Assembly (NCBI RefSeq): GCF_001467745.1
Contig: NZ_LNYG01000013.1
Coordinates: 679,909 to 743,908 of the forward strand
Reading direction: 5' to 3'
From: Legionella jamestowniensis
Lineage (GTDB): Bacteria; Pseudomonadota; Gammaproteobacteria; Legionellales; Legionellaceae
DNA length: 64,000 bases
Shown: positions 7,493-16,687 of the stretch, in pieces
Numbering within the stretch: position 1 is the stretch's first letter
How the letters are laid out: each line of letters starts with the position of its first letter
Made by a program: the position numbers and the translations under genes
The notes under the pieces: model-generated
Databases searched by the model: none
Seen by the model: the letters and a program-made list of their open reading frames with translations, nothing else
Told to the model about the DNA's origin: nothing

Positions 7493-8779
7493 ATGAAGCA
7501 TCAAACCCGAATCATACTGGCAGGCACACTAGGCAATTTAATAGAATCTTTTGATATGGCCATTTGCGGCCTACTCTCAGTCTACATTGCCAAATACCTA
7601 ATTGGTGATGCTTCAAAGGGTTTATTTCTAGTATTTCTTACTTTCTTTGCTGGATATCTAGCCAGACCTATTGGGGCTATGATAATGGGCTTATTATCCG
7701 ATATCTATGGCAGAAAAATTATCCTTGCAGCGTCCATCTTAACGATGGGCGTGTCAACAACCCTTATCGGGTTTATCCCCCCACACAGCACCATAGGTAC
7801 TTTTTCTGTTATAACCTTATTAGTGTTAAGAGTTATTCAGAGCTTCTCCTGTGGTGCAGAATATCTAAATTCTTCAGCTTATCTGGTTGAAAATGCAGAA
7901 GCCTCCAAAAAAGGCTACTCGGGCAGCTGGGCTTCGTTTGGTGCCATGTCAGGAATGCTCGTAGCATCATTGGTAGCATTATTAGTTACTTATTTTACCA
8001 ATCACTATCCTGAACACGATTGGCTAGTCTGGCGTGTACCTTTTGTCCTTGCACTACTAGGTTCTTCCATTGGCTTGTATATCCGGTTGTGTATTCCTGA
8101 GAGTATGGAGTACATCATGTACTATGCAGACAGGCCAAAACCTAAATTTAAGAGTCTACTTTCAGAATCAGTCAACTACATCAAGGACAATAAAATTCAA
8201 TCTCTTTATGTATTTGTTTTAAGTTGCCTAGGAGTAACAACGACTTTCCAGATTTACATTTATGGTCCTATGCAAGCCCATTTATATAGTCATTTTCAGG
8301 ATCATGAAATTATCCTATCAAATATACTTTCATTAATTGTTTTATTAGCTGTATTTCCTTTAGTTGGAAAACTATCTGATAAAATCAATCGAGAAAAAAT
8401 TGTGATCTTTGCTAGTGTTGGTTTATTGATTCTTTCCCAGCCATTTTTTTATGTTTTATCGCACCATGATATTTATGAGCTCTTATTAGGACAAGCATTA
8501 ATTGCAATTCCTGCTGGAGCTTATTATGCAACAGTACCGGTGATGTTAGCTGAAATGTTTCCGATTAAGTTACGATGCACTGTTTTATCAATTTTATATT
8601 CAACTGCTGCAAGTTTATCAGCTGGACTTGCTCCGTTAGTTTCTTTAATACTGGTTAAAAAAACAGGTATTGCATCATCGCCTTCTATATTAGTATTTAC
8701 TTTGGTGGCTAGTGCTTTTATTACTATGTATGTGAAGCATTCTAATAATAGACAAAAATACTCTCAGTTACCTGCATAA
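7493..8779 (+). CDS. MFS transporter (ProP/metabolite:H+ symporter-like)
   Basis: This 428-residue inner-membrane protein has about 12 hydrophobic segments. The signature loop between helices 2 and 3 reads G-L-L-S-D-I-Y-G-R-K, and ARPIGAMIMG precedes it, typical of the proline/betaine and dicarboxylate symporter branch of the Major Facilitator Superfamily. It starts 4 bp after def and is surely in the same transcript. The substrate cannot be read from sequence; export of a deformylase-targeting compound or uptake of an organic acid are both possible. Confidence 0.85.
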   Translation: MKHQTRIILAGTLGNLIESFDMAICGLLSVYIAKYLIGDASKGLFLVFLTFFAGYLARPIGAMIMGLLSDIYGRKIILAASILTMGVSTTLIGFIPPHSTIGTFSVITLLVLRVIQSFSCGAEYLNSSAYLVENAEASKKGYSGSWASFGAMSGMLVASLVALLVTYFTNHYPEHDWLVWRVPFVLALLGSSIGLYIRLCIPESMEYIMYYADRPKPKFKSLLSESVNYIKDNKIQSLYVFVLSCLGVTTTFQIYIYGPMQAHLYSHFQDHEIILSNILSLIVLLAVFPLVGKLSDKINREKIVIFASVGLLILSQPFFYVLSHHDIYELLLGQALIAIPAGAYYATVPVMLAEMFPIKLRCTVLSILYSTAASLSAGLAPLVSLILVKKTGIASSPSILVFTLVASAFITMYVKHSNNRQKYSQLPA

Positions 8780-8969
8780 AATAGTTTAACGATTACATAT
8801 GCTAAATTTGCACACTCCCCCCATTATTTTTTATATTGGTACATTCATTGGTTAAAGCTGACAAAACCTATTATATTATTCAATCATCGCTTGGGTGGTG
8901 ATATGAGCATGTTATAGATAAAATATACCCAAAATTAAGAGCCTACAAAGCCAAGACAGAGAGCACTGA

Positions 8970-11900
8970 ATGAACTATATTCCAAGACGAATAGAAATTA
9001 TTGATGATTCAGACAAGAAAAAAATTTGCTCTGATGCGGATTTTTTTGCTATGGATGGTCCTTTAATCCTACTAGGTGAGCCTGGCAGTGGGAAGTCTAC
9101 TCTATTAAGAGAATTCAAAGAAAGAACAAATTCTATCTGTTATGATGCAGTATCCATAATGTTATCTCCAGCAATCGAAGCAGTTTCTAAGCCCTCTAAA
9201 ATTATCATTGATGGAATTGATGAGGTAACAGTATATAAAAAAGAGCTTATATCCGATAATATTTTATCAAAAATCTCGCATCATCATAGCCCAAACTTTA
9301 TATTGGCATGTCGCACTGCTGACTGGAAGGATGCGGTAAATAGTAAAATCATTCAAAACAGATGGAATAAAAAACCAATTCTTGGGCATTTATTATCCTT
9401 AAATGACCGAGAAATTATAGAGTTCATTAACAACGAAGGTAAAGAAATAGATGGTAACGACTTTTTTATAGAAGCTCAAAAACGAGGTGTTGTAGATTTA
9501 CTAAGAAATCCTAATAATTTGTCATTATTTTTAAAAGCACATCAACAAAATGGTGGATGGCCGAGCTCTAAATTAGATTTGTATGAAAATGCTTGTTTGA
9601 CTCTTCTTGAGGAACATAGTGAAATTCATGCATCTATTAAAACACCTCCAAATATCCATAAGCTAATTGAAACAGCTGGTTGTATTTGTGCTCAACTTTT
9701 GCTTTCAGGAAAAATAGGCGTATCTATTAATAATAAAGATTTATCTGCACCTAAAATTGAAGAATTTTTCGATGAGAATAGTTCTAATGAATTAATGCAA
9801 CATATCTTATCAACAATGTTATTCCGTTCAGATTCTAATAATATTTTAGTGCCATGCCATAGAACAGTAGCAGAATTTTTAGCTGCAAAATGGCTCGGCA
9901 ATAAGTTAAATAATAAATTATCTATACGACGTCTAGAAGCGTTGCTTTATGGTGATAGATATATAGTTCCTTCTGCTCTTAGAGGACTCCATGCTTGGCT
10001 TGCAGTTTTTTGTCAGCCAGAAAGGAATAGTTTTATTAACCGAGATCCTTACGGATTCTTAAAATATAGTGATCCCACAATTTTAACTACAGAACAGTTA
10101 AAATTTCTTCTGAAGTCTTTACAAAAAATTGCAAAGGACGATCCCTATTTCCGAGCCGAAGATTGGCATATCAGCGTGGGAGACGGTCTGTTAAGACCTG
10201 AGTTGCGAGACGATGTTTTAAGTATTTTACATACTAAAGATACGCCGTTTCAATTATCTTATTTAATTATTCAATCCATTGAACATACCGCATCTCCTAA
10301 TTTTATTGATAGTATAAAAGATGAGCTCATATCTATTTTATTAGAACAAACTGTAACTCTTGTAGAAAGAGAAGCTGTTGTAACAGCTTTAAAAAAATGT
10401 ACGATAGAACCCAATTGGATAATAATATCTGATAAATTACATCACCATGACGAAATTAATTCTCTATATCTCATTTTAGATATATTTAGAGTTGCTACCA
10501 AACTGTATAATTCAGACAAAATTTCAGAAATTTTCTTAGAAATATTAAAAAAATCAGCTGAAGATAAACAAATATCTTTGATAGCTTTAGGTTATAAATT
10601 ATTCGAACAATTGTCTATTGAACAAATTGAAGGATGTATCCGATCTTTTCTGAAGGAATTAGGCTCAGCATCATCAGAAAAAAATGAAAAAATTCAAAAC
10701 AAAATAAAGAGATTAGTATTACAGTTTACTCAAGAGAGAATGAAACGAATTTCTAAACCTGTACCTCAAGAATTATGGACTTGGTTAAGCATAATTGAAA
10801 CAAATGCTTCTCGGCATCATAATGAGTATGATGAAATTACTAAATATTTGTCTGAAAATACTGATTATCGTAGATCTCTTCAATCAGTTGCAATTAAAAG
10901 CTCAAAGCCAGATAAACTCTGGCTAATATTCTGTTTAAGTCATACATGGTTATGGGTAATAGAGGAAGACATAATATTTCATCTCGATAATATTATGGGA
11001 CTGCATACGTCGGATAACGAATTAAAATGGAAAGAACTAGTTCGTTGGATATTTGCCTATCAGCCTTTTACTGGTGCTGCTTTGAAACATGCTCAGGATC
11101 AAGCCATTCTAAATATAAATTTAAAAAAACATATACATGATATAGAACTGCAAAGAGCTAATGGAAAAAAAGAAATTGAACAATATGAAAAAAAGCAAGC
11201 AGCTCATCGTAGTAGACAAAAGAAAAAAGTAATAGAAAGACACCAACAATATCATGAAATTAGAGATCAGTTAGTTTCAGGAAAACATATAAATGGCTTA
11301 AATCAAATAGCGAAAGCTTATTTAGGTTGGTTTAGTGATATTCAGGGAAATGAACCGAAAAAACGTGTAGTTGAACTTTTAGGTATAGAGCTCTTACCAC
11401 TAGCAATAAATGGAATCTGTTCAGCTATTGAAGAAAATAACATACCAACCGTCCATGAGATAATACAACTACGTATTAATCAAAACTTGATTTCCCCCTT
11501 TGAGGCTATTCTTTTAGCATACTGCGATATTATTTTATCTCGCAATGAAAAGTTAGACGAAATTCCATTAAATATTGCTCATTCAGCTCTAGCTGCTTGT
11601 CATTGGGGAGCTAGCTTCAAAAGCAATGATATATCCTCTTCTGTACAAAAAGAGCTTGAATTTATTCTTTTCAAAGACTCATTGTCAAAAGAAAATTTTA
11701 TTTATGAAACGATAGAACCTTATTTATATTCTGAAGAAAGATATGTTCCTGGATTATATCGAATTCAAACTGACAGTTTATTCCAGGATATAGCAGGAAA
11801 AGTAGCTTTAAAATGGCTTAATAATTACCAAAAATTAGCTTATGATAGCTTGAAAACAGTCCTTACCATAGCTATTTGTTACTCACCTAATGATGTTATT

Positions 11901-12947
11901 AAGTTAATTCGAGAACAAATTAGTAAGCAAGAATTTGATAAATGCCCTCAACGGGATATTTGGATAAGCACTTGTTTTCTTCTGGACTTTGAATCTCATT
12001 TTGAAATACTCAATCAATATACTTCAGAAGATAAAATAAGTATTTGGGTATTAAGTGAGTTTATCTTCGTTGATAAGAAAATTTCAACTTATTGGCCAAA
12101 GATGAATGCACAGCAATTATATTTTTTTATTTTGAAATTTGGTTCAATATGGCCACCGGTGCCATACCCCACTGGCAGTTGGGAAGGAAATCAACATCCG
12201 TGGGATGCATCCAGACTTATTAAAGGATGTATAACTGAACTTTCTTTAATTACAACGCAAGAAGCACAAGATTTAATTTCTGATCTCATTAACAAAAACG
12301 ATTTATGTCAATATTGCGATGAACTTAAACATGCGTTAACTGAGAATAAAAAGCATAAATCAGAAAGCTATAAAAAATATTTTTCATTACAAGATGTACA
12401 AAATATCTTACTGAGCAAAGAACCCACCGGACACAAGGATTTACAAGCCTTACTAATTGACCAATTAGAAATATTACAGTTAAGACTCAAAGGTAGTGAA
12501 ACAAGTGATTTTAAATTTTATTGGGATAACGAAAACCCACATAAAGAAAATTATTGTCGTGATCTAATAGCATCAGCACTAACACCGCATCTTGAAAAAT
12601 ATAATGCACGCGCGCACGTAGAGGGCGCTAGATCTGATGATAAACGATGTGATCTTCTTAGTACTTATAATTTATTAGATGTGCCAATAGAAATAAAAGG
12701 TCAATGGCATACTGATCTATGGTCTGCCGCAATAGATCAACTACAAAATTATTCAACAGATTATCATGCCAACGGATTTGGTGTTTATTTAGTATTATGG
12801 TTTGGAAATAAAACCACATCTAAACTCCCAAAAGCTTGGAAAAGAAAACGTCCTCAATCTCTACAAGAAATGAAAAATAAACTCAATGAATGTTATAAAG
12901 ATATTTCTGATAAAACTAAAATATTTGTTCTTGATCTTTCAAAATAA
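8970..12947 (+). CDS. large STAND NTPase with C-terminal PD-(D/E)XK-like nuclease
   Basis: This 1325-residue protein begins with a P-loop NTPase: Walker A GEPGSGKST at 36-44, Walker B KIIIDGIDEV at 77-86, and FILACRTADW shortly after, as in NACHT/STAND proteins. A very long helical, repeat-like region follows, with a basic coiled coil around 730-790. The C-terminus carries a likely restriction-type nuclease core: Asp1228 (RCDLL), E1241-I-K1243 and Gln1257 in DQLQNY, all spaced as in PD-(D/E)XK enzymes. Sensor ATPase plus nuclease is the architecture of bacterial immune proteins such as Avs, though there the effector is usually N-terminal. It is visibly more AT-rich than the conjugation genes next to it, which suggests separate acquisition. 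It stands alone, 190 bp after the MFS gene. Confidence 0.8.
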   Translation: MNYIPRRIEIIDDSDKKKICSDADFFAMDGPLILLGEPGSGKSTLLREFKERTNSICYDAVSIMLSPAIEAVSKPSKIIIDGIDEVTVYKKELISDNILSKISHHHSPNFILACRTADWKDAVNSKIIQNRWNKKPILGHLLSLNDREIIEFINNEGKEIDGNDFFIEAQKRGVVDLLRNPNNLSLFLKAHQQNGGWPSSKLDLYENACLTLLEEHSEIHASIKTPPNIHKLIETAGCICAQLLLSGKIGVSINNKDLSAPKIEEFFDENSSNELMQHILSTMLFRSDSNNILVPCHRTVAEFLAAKWLGNKLNNKLSIRRLEALLYGDRYIVPSALRGLHAWLAVFCQPERNSFINRDPYGFLKYSDPTILTTEQLKFLLKSLQKIAKDDPYFRAEDWHISVGDGLLRPELRDDVLSILHTKDTPFQLSYLIIQSIEHTASPNFIDSIKDELISILLEQTVTLVEREAVVTALKKCTIEPNWIIISDKLHHHDEINSLYLILDIFRVATKLYNSDKISEIFLEILKKSAEDKQISLIALGYKLFEQLSIEQIEGCIRSFLKELGSASSEKNEKIQNKIKRLVLQFTQERMKRISKPVPQELWTWLSIIETNASRHHNEYDEITKYLSENTDYRRSLQSVAIKSSKPDKLWLIFCLSHTWLWVIEEDIIFHLDNIMGLHTSDNELKWKELVRWIFAYQPFTGAALKHAQDQAILNINLKKHIHDIELQRANGKKEIEQYEKKQAAHRSRQKKKVIERHQQYHEIRDQLVSGKHINGLNQIAKAYLGWFSDIQGNEPKKRVVELLGIELLPLAINGICSAIEENNIPTVHEIIQLRINQNLISPFEAILLAYCDIILSRNEKLDEIPLNIAHSALAACHWGASFKSNDISSSVQKELEFILFKDSLSKENFIYETIEPYLYSEERYVPGLYRIQTDSLFQDIAGKVALKWLNNYQKLAYDSLKTVLTIAICYSPNDVIKLIREQISKQEFDKCPQRDIWISTCFLLDFESHFEILNQYTSEDKISIWVLSEFIFVDKKISTYWPKMNAQQLYFFILKFGSIWPPVPYPTGSWEGNQHPWDASRLIKGCITELSLITTQEAQDLISDLINKNDLCQYCDELKHALTENKKHKSESYKKYFSLQDVQNILLSKEPTGHKDLQALLIDQLEILQLRLKGSETSDFKFYWDNENPHKENYCRDLIASALTPHLEKYNARAHVEGARSDDKRCDLLSTYNLLDVPIEIKGQWHTDLWSAAIDQLQNYSTDYHANGFGVYLVLWFGNKTTSKLPKAWKRKRPQSLQEMKNKLNECYKDISDKTKIFVLDLSK

Positions 12948-12963
12948 GCTCTTGTGAAAACAT

Positions 12964-13230
12964 TTACTCGTATTTTGTGTTGGCAATTATGCTCTTTTCA
13001 ACTCGTTCACCTAATGGGTCATCTGTCAAACAAAGCAACCAAGAAGCCGCAACCTGCAATTCCTTAGACAAGCTCTTAGCCTCTTCCGGCCCAGGACTCC
13101 TGGTTCCCTGCTCCCAATTCCCAATCCTGGCAGCCCCAAATCCTGTCCTATCAGCCAAAACCTTAATCGTCAATCCATTCGCCCTTCTTGCCTGTGCAAT
13201 CCTACTGCCAATAATTTTTTTCATGTTCAT
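12964..13230 (-). CDS. XRE-family repressor, lvrR-like position
   Basis: This 88-residue protein consists of one XRE helix-turn-helix (about 5-60, SRIAQARRANGLTIKVLADRTGFGAARIGNWEQG) and a short tail. It is divergent from lvrA, the place where Legionella islands carry the regulator of the lvr genes, so it probably represses the transfer operon and itself. An alternative ATG lies two codons in. No strong ribosome site is visible. Its stop is 17 bp from the convergent STAND gene. Confidence 0.75.
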   Translation of the reverse strand: MNMKKIIGSRIAQARRANGLTIKVLADRTGFGAARIGNWEQGTRSPGPEEAKSLSKELQVAASWLLCLTDDPLGERVEKSIIANTKYE

Positions 13231-13398
13231 TTAGGTTCATTTGCTATCAAACGGAAATACCCCATTGACACTAAAAAGTGCTTATTTACAATGGGTTATC
13301 AACAACACACTTCGTGTTATTGATTGATACTAATTGAAATCATTTGATAGTGCAAGCGCTGTTTTTTGATGGTGCTTTTGAAGGGATGAAATAGAAAA
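13231..13398. promoter_or_regulatory. divergent lvr control region with nested palindromes
   Basis: Inverted pairs seen include CTATCAAA (13244-13251) with TTTGATAG (13343-13350), and CCCATTG (13261-13267) with CAATGGG (13289-13295), the latter enclosing CACTaaaaAGTG (13269-13280). AACACACTTCGTGTT (about 13305-13319) is another. The region must hold the promoters for the XRE gene and for lvrA onward, and the palindromes are candidate operators. Confidence 0.5.
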
Positions 13399-14301
13399 AT
13401 GGGATTTTTGTTTGTTAATACCGATGAATTATCAGCTCTGATGGGGTTACCTTATATCCAGCAATCAGCCTATTTGCTGGGGATTCGTCCGTATATGGAC
13501 CGTAATACCTTTCTGGTAGGTGTTAAGCGTAAAATCAGCTATCAACAGCTTGCTGAAGCCCTCTATGTTGAACCCCACCAAGGTTTTGAACATTCAGGTA
13601 GCCCTAGTCGTCCGCAATTACGCCGTATCATCTATGCGCTTGAGCGCGCTGGGTTAGTGGAGATCAAATCTATTGGTAAACAACTCATTTTAAAATGCTT
13701 ATTAGCCAATTCGGATTTGTCTGTTCAAAATAAACCCGACACAAACCCGACACTTCAACCCAGCACAAACCCGAACGATAAAAATAATATTAAATCATCA
13801 AGTTACGACAAAAAATATCAAAAACCCAACACAGCGCAAAACACAAAACCCGACACACCTCATAACTCCAAAGATCGTTTTATTTTTTTACAGCAGCAAT
13901 TTGAAAAATTTTGGTCTCTTTATCCTTTAAAACAAGACCGAACTAAAGCCTGGCGTGAGTTTGGTTATCTGCAACCAGATGAACAGTTGATTGAACAAAT
14001 ACTAACAGGCTTGCAAGCCCAAATTAATAACCGTGAGGAAATGGAGTTTTTCGGCGAGTGGCTGCCAAACTGGAAATACCCAGCCACCTGGCTTTCACGC
14101 AAATGTTGGAACGATGAATTACTTACCTTAAAAACCCAAGAGGAGCAGCAAAATGAAGCCAATCAAGCGCGTTCTCGAAAAAAATCAGCAACAGATATCC
14201 TTACTGAATCCTGCAAAGATGCAAACTTCGATTTCGACTTTGATGAACCCCCAGAGTCAGGAAGCAATGTCCTCTCATTCGACAACTCCAGAGTACGATA
14301 A
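13399..14301 (+). CDS. lvrA: Legionella vir-region protein LvrA
   Basis: This is a 300-residue protein. The N-terminal half (about 1-105) looks like a winged-helix domain (YQQLAEALYV... RPQLRRIIYALERAGLVEIKSIGKQLIL). A low-complexity Asn/Thr/Pro/Lys linker (about 115-160) follows, then a C-terminal domain with FEKFWSLYPLKQDRTKAWREFGYL and WLPNWKYPATWLSRKCW, similar to primosome/replication-type proteins. It is the first of the lvrA-lvrB-csrA triad that precedes GI-type T4SS genes in Legionella islands. The role is not established; DNA binding is likely. Confidence 0.8.
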   Translation: MGFLFVNTDELSALMGLPYIQQSAYLLGIRPYMDRNTFLVGVKRKISYQQLAEALYVEPHQGFEHSGSPSRPQLRRIIYALERAGLVEIKSIGKQLILKCLLANSDLSVQNKPDTNPTLQPSTNPNDKNNIKSSSYDKKYQKPNTAQNTKPDTPHNSKDRFIFLQQQFEKFWSLYPLKQDRTKAWREFGYLQPDEQLIEQILTGLQAQINNREEMEFFGEWLPNWKYPATWLSRKCWNDELLTLKTQEEQQNEANQARSRKKSATDILTESCKDANFDFDFDEPPESGSNVLSFDNSRVR

Positions 14302-14665
14302 GAGAATGGATACACTGTTTATGCGCCTTGCAGCAATTTATGGCTATCTGTGGGTCTCAACTTACAGCAACACTAATTTTCTCGAGGTCTCAAAACGTGA
14401 ATGGTCAGAAGGCTTGAAAGAATTTGACAATCAAGTGTTGAAACTTGCTTTAGAACAAATAAAGAAAAAGCTGGCTGTTCCTCCTTGTCTGCCGATTTTT
14501 TATGAGTACTGCACCAACATCCAAAAAGGCATCCAAGCCCGTCAAGAAGTGTTAAAACAAAAAACTGAACCGCATATCCCTACCGATCCCAAAATCGTCC
14601 AACTTCATATCGACCAAATGAAAGACTACCTCTTCAAAGAAGCTAAGGAGAAAACATCATGCTAA
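14153..14665 (+). CDS. lvrB: Legionella vir-region protein LvrB
   Basis: This is a 170-residue protein. The conserved part is the helical C-terminal region (MDTLFMRLAAIYGYLW ... SKREWSEGLKEF ... LALEQIKKKLAVPPCLPIFYEYC), a pattern shared with phage replication/loader-like proteins (Vir_act_alpha-type). The ATG at 14153 has GAGGAGC upstream but lies 149 bp inside lvrA. The internal ATG at 14306, just past the lvrA stop, would give a 119-residue form with a weaker ribosome site. The true start is unresolved. It overlaps the csrA-like gene by 7 bp. Confidence 0.75.
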   Translation: MKPIKRVLEKNQQQISLLNPAKMQTSISTLMNPQSQEAMSSHSTTPEYDKRMDTLFMRLAAIYGYLWVSTYSNTNFLEVSKREWSEGLKEFDNQVLKLALEQIKKKLAVPPCLPIFYEYCTNIQKGIQARQEVLKQKTEPHIPTDPKIVQLHIDQMKDYLFKEAKEKTSC

Positions 14666-14886
14666 TTCTAATCCGTCGTATGGGCGAAGCAATTTACATT
14701 GATAAAGGCAGAATCAAAGTACTTCTTATCTCTGAAAAGGAAGGACTAATCAAATTAGGTATAGATGCTCCCAAACATATTGATGTTGAACGTAAAGAGG
14801 TCTTTATCCAAAAAGCAATGGAACAACATGCCCTGGCTCAAAAATTAAGGGATAAATCCACAGAATCAGGAGGCAATCATGCTTAG
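14659..14886 (+). CDS. lvrC: CsrA paralogue (LvrC/CsrT type)
   Basis: This is a 75-residue RNA-binding global-regulator homologue. It shows the CsrA pattern MLILIRRMGEAIYI, then IKVLLISEKEGLIKLGIDAPKHIDVERKEV. The usual L-T-R-R near the N-terminus is I-R-R here, and I-G-I-x-A-P is retained as L-G-I-D-A-P. It matches the class of CsrA paralogues carried by Legionella integrative elements and thought to control transfer or the host transmissive switch. It overlaps both neighbours by a few bases, so it is translated as part of the transfer operon. Confidence 0.88.
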   Translation: MLILIRRMGEAIYIDKGRIKVLLISEKEGLIKLGIDAPKHIDVERKEVFIQKAMEQHALAQKLRDKSTESGGNHA

Positions 14887-15292
14887 AAAATTTCTGCTTT
14901 GTAGTTTTGTTTTATGTAGCCTAAATGCTCAGGCAGCTAATATAACCCAAGTCGGTCGCTATGCCACGCTCAACAATCAACCTTTGGCAGCTCAGATAAA
15001 TCCATTGAAAACTGTTCAACAGATTCATTTTCCTGCATCCATACAAACTATAGGAGAAGCAGTGAATTACTGGCTTCGTTATTCAGGGTATCACCTTGCT
15101 CCAAAAGAAAAACAAAGCGAAAGCCTACAACAAGTATTTCAACAACCACTACCACAGGTTAGTAGAAATTTAGGACCTTTAACGATTACCGATGGATTGA
15201 CGGTATTGGTCGGTCAGCATCTATTCAATCTCAAGCAGGATGACCTGTTAAGAGAAATCAATTTTAGTCTGATAGCAAGGAGAGCAGGATGA
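14879..15292 (+). CDS. PilL-like ICE protein (TIGR03748-type)
   Basis: This 137-residue secreted protein has a signal peptide (LLCSFVLCSLNAQA). It then shows VGRYATLNNQPLAAQINPL and IGEAVNYWLRYSGYHL, which recall the PilL N-terminal/STN-like domain found at the start of PFGI-1-class transfer regions. The length is close to the domain alone. It overlaps the csrA-like gene by 8 bp and the next gene by 4 bp. Confidence 0.75.
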   Translation: MLRKFLLCSFVLCSLNAQAANITQVGRYATLNNQPLAAQINPLKTVQQIHFPASIQTIGEAVNYWLRYSGYHLAPKEKQSESLQQVFQQPLPQVSRNLGPLTITDGLTVLVGQHLFNLKQDDLLREINFSLIARRAG

Positions 15293-15873
15293 AAAAGTAT
15301 TTTGATGCCAAATGGCTTAGTCTTCTTTTGTTAAACGGATTGTTGGTCGTATTCATTTGTTTAAAAAGCCAACCCTCTATTGAGAACAATAAATTTAATA
15401 CGCTGGATGAGCGATTAACCACTATACAAAAACAACTCAATCAACCTGTTGAACAACCGGATTTATCGCCTATTACCAAAAACATAAAACAATTGGGAGC
15501 GTTCATTCAACAAATACAAAATAAAGATGAACACCAATTAGGTGAAATGTTTACAACTGAACAAATCGCAATTAAGAAACAGCTTGAAGGCATTACTGAT
15601 TTATTACGCCATCTGGATGAGAAAAAGCAACCTGTCAAAATGCTTCCTGCAAATCAACTACCGTTTAAAGTATTAAGCATAGACAGTATCCAAGAAGTTT
15701 CTGTTGCCTCTGTTTCCTACCACTACAAAACCCAAGCGTTGGAAAAAGGCGATTCCTTGGCAGGATGGACTGTCTTTGAGATCGACTTTGCGAAGCAAAC
15801 CATAGAATTTGAAAATGCTGACAATGCGCATCTGCGGGTTCATCTAAGTCAACAAGAGGTGAGCCATGCTTAA
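15289..15873 (+). CDS. membrane-anchored coiled-coil protein, GspC/PilP-like C-terminus
   Basis: This 194-residue protein has one N-terminal membrane segment (LSLLLLNGLLVVFICL) and a helical/coiled-coil stalk (about 35-115). The small beta-rich C-terminal domain (PFKVLSIDSIQEVSVASV ... GWTVFEIDFAKQTIEF) resembles the inner-membrane platform proteins GspC/PilP. It is coupled by overlap to its neighbours, so a structural role in the transfer apparatus or its pilus is likely. The specific family name is uncertain. Confidence 0.65.
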   Translation: MKKYFDAKWLSLLLLNGLLVVFICLKSQPSIENNKFNTLDERLTTIQKQLNQPVEQPDLSPITKNIKQLGAFIQQIQNKDEHQLGEMFTTEQIAIKKQLEGITDLLRHLDEKKQPVKMLPANQLPFKVLSIDSIQEVSVASVSYHYKTQALEKGDSLAGWTVFEIDFAKQTIEFENADNAHLRVHLSQQEVSHA

Positions 15874-16687
15874 GCTGTCCACACTGGCAATCGGGTTACT
15901 CCTGGGTCAACAGGCAATTGCCGGTTTGTATATCCCAGGTATTGCCACACCACCTATGCTCAGTGCTGATAATGCGTTGACGAAAGCAGGTCTGGCCGAA
16001 TTTCATGATGAAGTTATTGAAGACAAAGATTTTCAACTTAACGACTTACAAAAACAGGAAGCCAAAGCATGGGGATTAAGTGAGGCAGAAGAAAAACGCT
16101 ATCTGCAATTAATACAAAGCAGAAGTGGTATTTACTACAAAGACCTACGTATGACACCCGTTGATATTCTTGGACTAAATGCCAAGAATGACGCTGAACG
16201 AGCTCATTTCGCCGAACTTGCTGCCCTTCAAGAAGCCCAAAAGGTCGCGCAAAACATAGCCTGGAATAATGCCTTTTACAAAGCCTATAACCAACTGTTT
16301 AAAGATGTGCCTGTAGTCGGTGATTTTGATCCATCTCCTTACTCTCCCTATGCACATCAACCCATTCAATTAAAAGAAAGTGAAACGCTCTATTTCTTTA
16401 TAAGAGCCGATGACGCTGTAACCACCATTGTACTGCAACTGGTCGATGCTATTAGCCGTACACCAAACACCAAGCTCAATCTTCTCTTTCTGGATATGGA
16501 CAATAGCGCTATCCAACTTTGGGCTAACAGACATCAAATCCCTATCCATTTGGTGACCAGTCAACAAATCACCTTGAACCCAGGTAGCCAACAGTATGAG
16601 GGCTTAAAACTCGACAAGAAACAAACACCCTTGCTCTTACTGGCAAAAGGCAAAACTTCGCAAGTCGTCGATTTAGGGAGATTTTAA
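15866..16687 (+). CDS. ICE protein, PFL_4693-like (TIGR03759-type)
   Basis: This 273-residue exported protein has a signal peptide (LAIGLLLGQQAIAG). The conserved family features are the segment AKAWGLSEAEEKRYLQLIQSRSGIYYKDLRMTPVDILGLNAK (positions about 67-110), then a thioredoxin-like C-terminal part ending in TPLLLLAKGKTSQVVDLGRF. It is a standard component of PFGI-1/ICEclc-type T4SS operons with unknown mechanism. It overlaps the upstream gene by 8 bp and touches the next by one base. Confidence 0.8.
   Translation: MLKLSTLAIGLLLGQQAIAGLYIPGIATPPMLSADNALTKAGLAEFHDEVIEDKDFQLNDLQKQEAKAWGLSEAEEKRYLQLIQSRSGIYYKDLRMTPVDILGLNAKNDAERAHFAELAALQEAQKVAQNIAWNNAFYKAYNQLFKDVPVVGDFDPSPYSPYAHQPIQLKESETLYFFIRADDAVTTIVLQLVDAISRTPNTKLNLLFLDMDNSAIQLWANRHQIPIHLVTSQQITLNPGSQQYEGLKLDKKQTPLLLLAKGKTSQVVDLGRF

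Noticed and set aside
12977-13234. Plus-strand ORF of 85 residues opposite the XRE gene
   Set aside because: Shadow of a clear helix-turn-helix gene on the minus strand.
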